8,549 nt of DNA from DATBLY01 sp036555125 (lineage in GTDB: Bacteria > Actinomycetota > UBA4738 > HRBIN12): NCBI GenBank assembly GCA_036555125.1, contig DATBLY010000073.1, positions 1 through 8,549 on the forward strand, given 5' to 3'. Below the pieces are notes generated by a model. It worked only from the letters and a program-made list of their open reading frames with translations. It did not search any database and had not been told where the DNA came from. This document shows positions 1-5,790 of the stretch, piece after piece. Position 1 is the stretch's first letter, and the number at the start of each line of letters is the position of its first letter. A program made the position numbers and the translations under genes.

Positions 1-386
1 TGGATCACGCGGAGCGAGCGCGCGCCGCGCCCGGGCACGATCGGCGCGTCGCCGGCGTCGACGACGGTGACCTCGTTGAACGGCTCGACGTCCTGCTGGA
101 TCGACCACGCGTCGGGGGTGCCCCAGTGGTACGGGGCGCTCCGGATCGCGCGCGGACCGAACCGCGCGCCCGGCCGCGCCGAGACCGAGTCGTCGTAGGG
201 CGCGCCGACGATCGCGACGTCGGCGCCCGCGGCGCGCAGCGCCTCCTCGTCATGACAGAACGGCAGCTTGTGGAACGACCCGCGCCAGTCCGAGTAGTAC
301 GGCAGGTCGGTCCAGTCGAACTCCGCGAACTCGTCGTCCGCGCGGAGCTCGGAGGTCTCGAGCCGGAAGTCGCGGTCTTCGGCCAT
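1..386 (-). CDS. Agmatinase/arginase-family ureohydrolase, N-terminal part (cut by window edge)
   Basis: The minus-strand frame starting at the ATG at 386-384 gives 128 residues and stays open to the left edge. Residues 61-67 read GAPYDDS and 71-82 read RPGARFGPRAIR, the N-terminal signature of the ureohydrolase (arginase/agmatinase) fold; VDAGD follows at 109-113. Family members hydrolyse a guanidino or amidino group, releasing urea from agmatine, guanidinobutyrate, arginine and similar substrates, using two Mn ions in the cytoplasm. The metal-binding motifs (GGDHS, SxDxDxxDP) would lie beyond the edge, so catalytic competence and substrate cannot be judged. Members are usually about 300-350 residues, so roughly 40% is present. 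No clear Shine-Dalgarno precedes the ATG; a weak TATGCT (minus strand, 401-396) lies about 10 bases upstream, so a very short leader is possible. Family assignment is firm; agmatinase versus guanidinobutyrase or another amidinohydrolase is open. Confidence 0.88.
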   Translation of the reverse strand, partial: MAEDRDFRLETSELRADDEFAEFDWTDLPYYSDWRGSFHKLPFCHDEEALRAAGADVAIVGAPYDDSVSARPGARFGPRAIRSAPYHWGTPDAWSIQQDVEPFNEVTVVDAGDAPIVPGRGARSLRVI

Positions 387-441
387 GGTCGGCACAGCAT
401 ACGGACGCCCACCCGGCCGGGCGACCTGACAGGATGCGCCC

Positions 442-1521
442 ATGACCGGCGTCGAGGCGGTCCTGCGCGAGGCCGTCGAGGCGACGCGCGTGAAGCACGC
501 GATCCCGGCGCTCGGGGCGGCCATCGTCACGGCCGAGCCCGGGGAGGAGCCGCCAGCGTGGGTCGTCGGCGTCCGCGTCCGAGGCCGGGAGGACCCCGCG
601 ACCGTGGAGGACCGATGGCACATCGGATCGTGCGCCAAGGCGATGACGGGCGCGCTCTACGCCAGGCTCGTCGAGCGAGGCGATGCCGCCTGGGACGCGA
701 CCCTGCGCGAGCTCTTCCCGGACCTCGAGGGGATCGACCCCGGCTGGAGCTCGACACCGATCGATCGCGTCCTCACCCATCGCGCCGGGCTCCCGGCGAA
801 CCTCGACCGAGCCGACCTCGAGGCGTGGTTCGACGACGACCGGCCGGTCACCGACCAGCGTTCGGACGCGACCGCTCGGGCCCTGTCACGGCCCCCCCGG
901 AGGCCGGGCTCGTTCCGCTACTCGAACCTCGGCTACATCGTCGCCGGGGCGGCGATCGAGCGGATCTCCCGCCGGTCCTGGGAGGAAGCCGTCATGGACG
1001 ATGTCCTGCTCCCCCTGGGCATCGCCTCGGCCGGCTTCGGGGCTCCGACGGGCGCGCAGCCGTGGGGACATCGAGCCCGGCTGCTGGGCGCGGGGCGCGG
1101 CGATCCGGTCGACCCGGGACCTGCCGAGCGGCCGAACGTCCGCGCCGACAACCCACCCGTGATGAGCCCCGCCGGTCGGCTCCACCTCTCCCTCGATGAC
1201 TGGGCTCGCTTCATCCGGGTCTTCCTGGCCGACGGCGGCGGGCTGCTCGGCCACGCCTCGATCTCGAAGCTGACGACGCCGCCGGGGGGACGGGGCCAGC
1301 AGCAGGCGATGGGATGGGCGGCGGCGCCGGGCAAGCTCGCGCGAGACGTGGCACTCGGCCAGCAGGGATCCAACACGGCTTGGGTCGCGACCGCCCTACT
1401 CGCCAGCACCTGGGACCGGGCCGCGCTCGTCGTCTGCAACGACGGACGCGGTCGCATGCTCCCCGTCACGGGTCGGCTCGCGACCCGGTTGCTCGACCCG
1501 GGTTCCCGACGCGAAGGGTGA
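442..1521 (+). CDS. Class C beta-lactamase-related serine hydrolase (Beta-lactamase family, PF00144 type)
   Basis: This 359-residue protein has the layout of penicillin-binding-protein-like serine hydrolases (class C beta-lactamases, DD-peptidases, EstB-type esterases). The nucleophile motif SxxK is SCAK at 63-66, inside HIGSCAKAMTGALYARLVE. LTHRAGLP at 111-118 matches the family's LTHTSGLP, and the second catalytic motif YxN is YSN at 160-162. The third motif, usually HxG as in GHNGSN, reads GQQGSN at 306-311, so the usual His is Gln. No signal peptide or membrane segment is seen at the N-terminus, so the enzyme is probably cytoplasmic, unlike true secreted beta-lactamases. The ATG at 442 is preceded by AGGA at 431-434 with a 7-base spacer. 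It is divergent from the ureohydrolase across 55 bases. Substrate is unknown: an esterase or peptidase role is as likely as beta-lactam hydrolysis, and resistance should not be assumed. Confidence 0.9.
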   Translation: MTGVEAVLREAVEATRVKHAIPALGAAIVTAEPGEEPPAWVVGVRVRGREDPATVEDRWHIGSCAKAMTGALYARLVERGDAAWDATLRELFPDLEGIDPGWSSTPIDRVLTHRAGLPANLDRADLEAWFDDDRPVTDQRSDATARALSRPPRRPGSFRYSNLGYIVAGAAIERISRRSWEEAVMDDVLLPLGIASAGFGAPTGAQPWGHRARLLGAGRGDPVDPGPAERPNVRADNPPVMSPAGRLHLSLDDWARFIRVFLADGGGLLGHASISKLTTPPGGRGQQQAMGWAAAPGKLARDVALGQQGSNTAWVATALLASTWDRAALVVCNDGRGRMLPVTGRLATRLLDPGSRREG

Positions 1522-1537
1522 CCCCGGGTCTTCACCC
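1516..1537 (+). terminator. Weak hairpin at the end of the serine hydrolase gene
   Basis: GGGTGA (1516-1521, including the stop codon) and TCACCC (1532-1537) form a 6-bp inverted repeat around a 10-base loop. No T-tract follows, which is common in high-GC actinobacteria but leaves the call weak. A competing small hairpin, GACCC/GGGTC, lies within the same stretch. Confidence 0.3.
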
Positions 1538-1553
1538 CTGCGGCGATCGTGCC

Positions 1554-1567
1554 CCGGCCGCGGCCGG
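1554..1567. repeat. 14-bp perfect GC palindrome upstream of the SOS promoter
   Basis: CCGGCCGCGGCCGG is a perfect inverted repeat ending four bases before the -35 box of the HNH gene. It could fold as a 5-bp stem with a 4-base loop and act as part of a terminator for the upstream gene, or be a protein site. Being all G/C in a GC-rich genome it could also be chance. Confidence 0.4.
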
Positions 1568-1571
1568 ACCC

Positions 1572-1600
1572 TTGACATCCGAACATATGTTCGATACACT
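1572..1600 (+). promoter_or_regulatory. Sigma70-type promoter of the DUF222-HNH gene
   Basis: A perfect -35 box TTGACA (1572-1577) is followed after exactly 17 bases by TACACT (1595-1600), which matches four of six positions of TATAAT. Transcription would start near 1606-1610, giving a leader of about 40 bases before the GTG at 1648. This is the only stretch in the window with a consensus-quality promoter, and it is markedly AT-richer than its surroundings. The spacer is occupied by a LexA palindrome, so it is probably strong but normally repressed. Confidence 0.8.
1580..1593. promoter_or_regulatory. LexA-binding site (SOS box)
   Basis: CGAACATATGTTCG is a perfect 14-bp palindrome that fits the Gram-positive/mycobacterial SOS-box form CGAAC-N4-GTTCG at every position. 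It sits between the -35 and -10 boxes of the HNH gene promoter, where bound LexA would block RNA polymerase. From the known SOS mechanism, DNA damage would lead RecA to trigger LexA self-cleavage and open the promoter. The site is symmetric, but the next gene on the other strand ends over a kilobase away, so the plus-strand HNH gene is the only obvious target. LexA itself is not in the window. Confidence 0.87.
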
Positions 1601-1647
1601 TCGTTCTTCATCCGCCTCACCGGTCCTCCCCCGGAACGGAACGGCCC

Positions 1648-2802
1648 GTGGCACCCGAACCTCCCGACGCCGAGGCGCTCGCCTCGCGCGTGCATCGACT
1701 CGATCGCCACATCTCGCGCCTGCAGCGGCAGCTGCTCGACGTGCTGACGTCGCTCGAGGATGCCGAGGCCTGGATCGACGACGGCGCGCACGACATGGCG
1801 CACTGGGCGTCGATGCAGCTCGGCATCTCGCGCTGGAAAGCCGAGCGGTGGCTCGCCGCCGGACGAGCGCTGCGCACGCTCCCCGCGACCGCCGACGCGT
1901 TCGAGCGCGGCGAGCTCGGGATCGACAAGGTCGTGGAGCTCACGCGGTTCGCCGCGTTCGACGACGAGGACGGCCTGGTGCGCTGGGCCCGCGGCGTCTC
2001 GTCCGGCGCGATCCGGCGGGTCGGCGACCTCCGTGCGCGCGGGGGCATCGCCGAGGACACCGTCGCCGCCGAGCGCGATCGCTGGCTGGAGTACCGGTAC
2101 ACGGACGGCGGCCGCCGGTTCCGGCTCGACGCCGAGCTGCCGAGCGCGGCGGGAGCGGTCGTCGCCCGGACCCTCGACCGCCTCGGCGACGAGATCCCGC
2201 CGATGCCCGACGAGGAGGACCTCGTCGGCGCCCGGAGGGCGGACGCGCTCGTCGCGCTCTGCTCGGCCCGGATCGCCGACGACGCCGATCAGGACCGTGC
2301 GACCGTCGTCGTCCACGCCGAGCTCGACGCGGTGCTCGACGACGCGAACGCCCTGATCGAGGACGGTCCGGTGATCGGCGGCACCACCCTGCGGCGCCTC
2401 CTGTGCAACGCGCGGCTCCAGGCCGTCGTGGAGCACCCGGACGGCACCGTGCGGGCCATCGGCCGCCTCACGCGCGAGCCGGCGCCGTGGATGATGCGGC
2501 AGCTGCGGCATCGCGACGGGACCTGCCGGTTCCCGGGGTGCGACGCCCGGCGCTTCACGCAGGCCCACCACGTCGAGTGGTGGTCACGGGGCGGCGCGAC
2601 CGACCTCGACAACCTGGTGCTCGTGTGCGCGTTCCACCACCGCCTCGTGCACGAGCACGGCTGGGGCCTCACGCGCGACGGCGATGGCGAGCTCACCTGG
2701 GTCCGGCCCGAGGACGGTCGATCGCGGGCCGGCCCCGGCGACGTCCGGCCTCCGGCGGTGGCCGCCGGTCGCCGGTCGCGCGCCGCGCCCGACGCCGCCT
2801 AG
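1648..2802 (+). CDS. DUF222 / HNH endonuclease domain protein (13E12-repeat type), SOS-regulated
   Basis: This 384-residue protein joins an alpha-helical DUF222 region (about residues 10-285) to a C-terminal HNH nuclease domain (about 286-342). In the HNH domain Cys293 and Cys298 (CRFPGC) form one zinc-binding pair; His307-His308 (QAHHVEWW) carry the catalytic His; Asn322 is in DLDNLVLVC; and the final helix has His330, His331 and His335 (FHHRLVHE). All key residues are present, so metal-dependent DNA nicking or cleavage is likely. After about 352 the tail is rich in Arg, Ala, Gly and Pro and looks disordered. GTG at 1648 is chosen because GGAACGGA (1633-1640) lies 7 bases upstream and the next Met is residue 50, inside the conserved region. 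These proteins are common, often multi-copy, in actinobacteria, including the REP13E12 family of Mycobacterium tuberculosis; their job is unknown. The LexA-controlled promoter points to a DNA-damage role or to a selfish element tied to SOS. Confidence 0.92.
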   Translation: MAPEPPDAEALASRVHRLDRHISRLQRQLLDVLTSLEDAEAWIDDGAHDMAHWASMQLGISRWKAERWLAAGRALRTLPATADAFERGELGIDKVVELTRFAAFDDEDGLVRWARGVSSGAIRRVGDLRARGGIAEDTVAAERDRWLEYRYTDGGRRFRLDAELPSAAGAVVARTLDRLGDEIPPMPDEEDLVGARRADALVALCSARIADDADQDRATVVVHAELDAVLDDANALIEDGPVIGGTTLRRLLCNARLQAVVEHPDGTVRAIGRLTREPAPWMMRQLRHRDGTCRFPGCDARRFTQAHHVEWWSRGGATDLDNLVLVCAFHHRLVHEHGWGLTRDGDGELTWVRPEDGRSRAGPGDVRPPAVAAGRRSRAAPDAA

Positions 2803-2804
2803 CC

Positions 2805-2819
2805 GGCGCCCGCGGCGCC
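2805..2819 (+). terminator. Possible GC hairpin after the HNH gene
   Basis: GGCGCC-CGC-GGCGCC starts three bases after the TAG stop of the HNH gene, giving a 6-bp all-GC stem with a 3-base loop. There is no T-tract, so termination is only a possibility. Confidence 0.35.
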
Positions 2820-2830
2820 ACTCGCCCAGC

Positions 2831-2857
2831 CCGACACGGGCCGCTCGCCCCTAGCTT
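2831..2857 (+). promoter_or_regulatory. Weak candidate promoter for the permease-dehydrogenase pair
   Basis: CCGACA (2831-2836) and TAGCTT (2852-2857) are spaced by 15 bases in the 123-base gap after the HNH gene. TAGCTT fits the loose actinobacterial TANNNT -10 pattern, but the -35 match and spacing are poor. A start near 2864 would give a 60-base leader containing the 2883-2912 inverted repeat. Transcription could instead read through from the HNH gene. Confidence 0.22.
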
Positions 2858-2882
2858 CCGCCTGCCACGGGAGCAGCATCGG

Positions 2883-2912
2883 GACAGGACGAAGGGGGAG
2901 GGCTTTCCTGTC
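2883..2912 (+). promoter_or_regulatory. Inverted repeat in the permease leader, abutting its ribosome binding site
   Basis: GACAGGA (2883-2889) pairs perfectly with TCCTGTC (2906-2912); after a two-base bulge, AAG (2892-2894) can also pair with CTT (2903-2905), leaving a purine loop GGGGAGGG. The hairpin ends one base before the GGAGG Shine-Dalgarno of the permease. This position would suit translation control by RNA folding, or a repressor site at DNA level. No known riboswitch consensus was recognised. Confidence 0.4.
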
Positions 2913-2917
2913 GGAGG
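2913..2917 (+). promoter_or_regulatory. Ribosome binding site that fixes the permease start
   Basis: GGAGG lies 8 bases before the ATG at 2926. A GTG at 2917 is in frame three codons earlier but overlaps this Shine-Dalgarno itself, so the ATG is preferred. Confidence 0.8.
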
Positions 2918-2925
2918 TGTTCCAG

Positions 2926-4539
2926 ATGAGCGTCGTGACCGTTCCGCATGCCCCGACGGACGGCGGAGGGAAGGGCAAGGGCCTGAAGCGAGGTGCCCTC
3001 GGGACGGTCTCCGCGACCGTGATCGGGGTGGCCTCGACGGCCCCCGCCTACAGCCTGGCCGCCACGTTGGGATTGATCGCCGCCGTCGTGGCCGTGCACT
3101 CGCCGGCCATCGTGCTGGTGGCGTTCCTGCCGATGCTGTTCGCGGCGTCGGCCTACTACTTCTTGAACCGGGTCGACCCCGACTGCGGCGCCACGTTCCC
3201 CTGGGTGACGCGCGCCATGGGACCGTGGGCCGGCTGGATGGGCGGATGGGGAGTCGTGATCGCCGACATCGTCGTGATGCCGAGCCTCGCCTACATCGCC
3301 GCGCAGTACGCGTTCACGCTGTTCGGGCTGGACGGCCTGGCGAGCGACCCGTGGGCGCTCCTGGCCCTCGGCTGCGCGTTCATCTTGCTCATGACCGCGC
3401 TGACCTGGCTGGGGATCGAGCTCTCGGCGAGGACGCAGTTCGTGCTCCTCGCGATCGAGATCCTCGTCCTGGTCGGGTTCTCCGCCTGGGCGCTCGCCAA
3501 GGTGTACCTGAACCACCCCGCCGGCTCGCTGACGCCGTCGTGGAGCTGGCTGAACCCGTTCGCGCTGTCCGCGAGCGAGCTGAGCCAGGGCGTCCTGCTG
3601 GCGCTGTTCATCTACTGGGGGTGGGACACGGCGGCGAACGTGAACGAGGAGACCCGCAACGGCCGCCGGTCCGCCGGGACGGCGGTCATCGCGTCGACCC
3701 TGGTGCTGCTCGCGACCTACCTAGTCGTCGCGTTCGCGTCCACCGCGCTGCACGGCCCCGGGTTCCTGCAGGACAACCCCGACGACGTGCTCACCGGGAT
3801 GGTCGGGAGCCCGTGGAGCAAGATCCTCGTGCTGGCGGTCCTGGCCTCGGCCGTGGCGTGCACGCAGACCACGATCCTGCCGACGGCCCGAACCACGCTC
3901 TCGATGGCCGCGCACGGCGCGGCGCCGAAGGCGCTCGCCACGATCCACCCGAAGTACCTCACGCCGACCTGGTCGACGTGGTGGATGGGGATCGCCTCGG
4001 TCGTCTGGTACGCGATCCTGGTCGCGATCGACAGCAGCACGAACATCCTGTGGGACTCGATCTCCGGGCTGGGGTTCGCGATCGCCTTCTACTACGGGAT
4101 CACGGCCCTCGCGGCGCCGATCCTGTTCCGCAGGCACCTGTTCAAGAGCGCCAAGAACTTCCTGCTCGTGGGCCTCGTGCCGTTGCTCGGCGCGATCACC
4201 CTCGGGTGGGTGTTCGTCCGGTCCGCGATCGACTACTGGAACCCCGCGAACTCCTACACCCCGCCGTGGTTCGCGTTCGGTGACTTCAAGGGTGTGGGGC
4301 CGGCGCTCGTGATCGGCATCGGGATGCTGCTGATCGGCGTCCCGCTGATGTTCTGGTGGCGTCGGAAGAACCCGGCGTTCTTCCGGACGAAGCCGATGGC
4401 CGCCCCGTCGATGACGGAGCTGCTCCCCGACGAGTTCCGCGTGACCGAGGAGGCGGCGGAGCTGGGCGAGCTCCCGACGCCGGCGGGGACGAAGCCGCCG
4501 GTCGGCGCCGGGACATCCAGCGAAGGAGGAGCCCGATGA
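2926..4539 (+). CDS. APC-superfamily amino acid/polyamine permease
   Basis: The 537-residue protein is an integral membrane transporter with about 12 hydrophobic segments, roughly at 27-57, 60-80, 103-130, 142-163, 170-193, 219-236, 253-273, 299-320, 350-369, 374-400, 411-432 and 458-478. Family marks include the small-residue-rich first helix around 33-49 (GVASTAPAYSLAATLG), DPDCGATFPWVTRAMGP at 84-100 before TM3, the TM6 region and following loop WGWDTAANVNEETRN at 231-245, and TM8 with the loop LPTARTTLSMAAHGAAP at 318-334. APC carriers usually import amino acids, polyamines or related amines by proton or sodium symport or by exchange. The hydrophilic C-terminal tail (about 479-537) ends in a Gly/Pro-rich stretch. 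The stop overlaps the start of the next gene (ATGA), so the permease and dehydrogenase are co-translated, suggesting the dehydrogenase acts on the transported compound. Substrate cannot be read from the sequence. Confidence 0.93.
   Translation: MSVVTVPHAPTDGGGKGKGLKRGALGTVSATVIGVASTAPAYSLAATLGLIAAVVAVHSPAIVLVAFLPMLFAASAYYFLNRVDPDCGATFPWVTRAMGPWAGWMGGWGVVIADIVVMPSLAYIAAQYAFTLFGLDGLASDPWALLALGCAFILLMTALTWLGIELSARTQFVLLAIEILVLVGFSAWALAKVYLNHPAGSLTPSWSWLNPFALSASELSQGVLLALFIYWGWDTAANVNEETRNGRRSAGTAVIASTLVLLATYLVVAFASTALHGPGFLQDNPDDVLTGMVGSPWSKILVLAVLASAVACTQTTILPTARTTLSMAAHGAAPKALATIHPKYLTPTWSTWWMGIASVVWYAILVAIDSSTNILWDSISGLGFAIAFYYGITALAAPILFRRHLFKSAKNFLLVGLVPLLGAITLGWVFVRSAIDYWNPANSYTPPWFAFGDFKGVGPALVIGIGMLLIGVPLMFWWRRKNPAFFRTKPMAAPSMTELLPDEFRVTEEAAELGELPTPAGTKPPVGAGTSSEGGAR
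4523..4530 (+). promoter_or_regulatory. Strong ribosome binding site of the dehydrogenase gene
   Basis: AAGGAGGA, a near-perfect Shine-Dalgarno, lies within the last codons of the permease, 5 bases before the ATG at 4536. It supports this start over an in-frame upstream extension to 4356 that would overlap the permease by about 180 bases. Confidence 0.85.
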
Positions 4540-5765
4540 AGGTGTTGCTGGTCGGTGTGGGCGGGGTCGGCGAGGCGATCGCCGTCGTGGCGAAGGGCCG
4601 GCCGTGGCTCGAGCGGATGGTCCTCGCGGACCTGGACCGGGCGCGGGCGGAGGAGGTGGTCGAGGAGCTCGGCGGCGGGCCGACGTTCGTCGCGGAGCGC
4701 GTGGACGCATCGAAGCGGACCGAGATCATGCGGCTCGCCAGGACGTACGGCGTCGACCTGATCGTGAACGCGGTCGAGCCCGTCTACGACATGGAGATCT
4801 TCGAGGCGGCCTTCCAGGTGGGCGCGACCTACATGGACATGGCGATGTCGCTCTCGCGGCCGCACCCCACGGCGCCGTACCGGCAGACGGGGGTCATGCT
4901 GGGCGACGAGCAGTTCGCGCGCGCGGCCGACTGGGAGGCCAAGGGCCTGCTCGCCCTGCTCGGCATGGGCGTCGAGCCCGGGATGTCGGACGTCTTCGCG
5001 GCCTACGCCGCCAAGCACCTGTTCCACGAGATCCACGAGATCGGGGTCCGCGACGGCGCGAACCTCGAGGTCCGCGGGTACACGTTCGCCCCGAACTTCT
5101 CGATCTGGACGGCGATCGAGGAGTGCCTGAATCCGCCGGTCGTCTGGGAGAAGGAGCGCGGCTGGTTCACGACCGAGACGTTCTCCGAACCCGAGGTCTT
5201 CGAGTTCCCCGAGGGGATCGGGCCGATCGAGTGCGTGAACGTCGAGCACGAGGAGGTCATCCTCATCCCCCGGGCCATCGACGTCGGGCGCGTGACGTTC
5301 AAGTACGGGCTGGGGACGGAGTTCATCGACGTGCTGAAGACGCTGCACATGCTCGGCCTGGACGAGAAGGAGCCGGTCGAGGTGAAGGGCGTCCGGGTCG
5401 CACCTCGCGACGTCGTGGCATCCCGGCTGCCCGACCCGGCACACCTCGGCGATCTGATGACCGGCAAGACCTGCGCGGGCACCTGGGTGCGAGGGATGCG
5501 GGACGGCACCCCCCGGGAGGTCTACCTCTACCAGGTGGCGGACAACGAGGAGTGCATGCGCGCGTACGGCGTGCAGGCCGTCGTGTGGCAGACGGCCGTG
5601 AACCCCGTCATCGCGATGGAGCTCCTGGCCGACGGCGTCTGGAAGGGCGCCGGGGTGATGGGACCCGAGGCGTTCGACCCCGATCCGTTCGTCGAGCGGA
5701 TGCCGGCGTACGACTTCCCGTTCGGGATCAAGGAGATGACGCCGGGGGTCATGTCGGCGGCGTAG
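4536..5765 (+). CDS. Saccharopine dehydrogenase / lysine 6-dehydrogenase-like NAD(P)-dependent oxidoreductase
   Basis: This 409-residue protein starts with a Rossmann fold: MKVLLVGVGGVGEA carries GxGxxG (GVGGVG, 7-12) and strand 2 ends in VLADLD (29-34), where Asp32 would favour NAD over NADP. The order then follows the saccharopine dehydrogenase family: VDASKR (57-62), DLIVNAVEPVYD (74-85), GATYMDMAM (96-104), LLGMGVEPGMSDVFAAYAA (141-159), a central alpha/beta substrate domain, and a C-terminal return to the first domain ending in GVMGPEAFDPDPFVERM (373-389). Length suits this family (saccharopine reductase, carboxynorspermidine dehydrogenase, lysine 6-dehydrogenase, about 380-450 residues). 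Family members oxidise or form a secondary or primary amine next to a carbonyl, for example in lysine or polyamine metabolism. Coupled translation with the APC permease suggests catabolism of an imported amine or amino acid. The exact reaction is not determined by what is visible. Confidence 0.85.
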   Translation: MKVLLVGVGGVGEAIAVVAKGRPWLERMVLADLDRARAEEVVEELGGGPTFVAERVDASKRTEIMRLARTYGVDLIVNAVEPVYDMEIFEAAFQVGATYMDMAMSLSRPHPTAPYRQTGVMLGDEQFARAADWEAKGLLALLGMGVEPGMSDVFAAYAAKHLFHEIHEIGVRDGANLEVRGYTFAPNFSIWTAIEECLNPPVVWEKERGWFTTETFSEPEVFEFPEGIGPIECVNVEHEEVILIPRAIDVGRVTFKYGLGTEFIDVLKTLHMLGLDEKEPVEVKGVRVAPRDVVASRLPDPAHLGDLMTGKTCAGTWVRGMRDGTPREVYLYQVADNEECMRAYGVQAVVWQTAVNPVIAMELLADGVWKGAGVMGPEAFDPDPFVERMPAYDFPFGIKEMTPGVMSAA

Positions 5766-5766
5766 G

Positions 5767-5790
5767 CGAGCGACGGATCAGGATCGCTCG
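5767..5790. terminator. Hairpin between convergent genes, possible bidirectional terminator
   Basis: CGAGCGA (5767-5773) and TCGCTCG (5784-5790) form a perfect 7-bp stem around a 10-base loop. The repeat begins two bases after the TAG of the dehydrogenase and overlaps the last codons and TCA (stop) of the convergent flavin oxidoreductase. Only 12 bases separate the two genes, so a symmetric element here would suit both directions. There is no T-run on either side. Confidence 0.5.

Noticed and set aside
5..412. 135-residue minus-strand open frame over the ureohydrolase
   Set aside because: It is rich in Ser, Arg and Thr without motifs; the neighbouring frame encodes an unmistakable ureohydrolase N-terminus.
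428..434. GACAGGA shared with the permease leader (2883-2889) as a common operator
   Set aside because: A single 7-mer match is expected by chance in 8.5 kb, and the first copy lacks the inverted partner.
387..441. Shared divergent promoter between ureohydrolase and serine hydrolase
   Set aside because: Only a weak TATGCT for the minus strand (401-396) was seen, with no matching -35; nothing convincing for the plus strand. Not listed as a feature.
2917..2919. GTG start for the permease, three codons upstream of the ATG
   Set aside because: It overlaps the GGAGG that must serve as ribosome binding site; the ATG at 2926 has ideal spacing.
2820..2925. Guanidine (ykkC-type) or glycine riboswitch upstream of the permease
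   Set aside because: An ACGG occurs at 2867-2870 in a possible small hairpin, but the stems are too short and the conserved cores of these classes were not found.
1314..4283. Very long 989-residue plus-strand open frame
   Set aside because: It crosses the HNH and permease genes in another frame, is extremely rich in Arg, Gly, Pro and Ala, and shows no recognisable domain. It is a GC-rich shadow frame.
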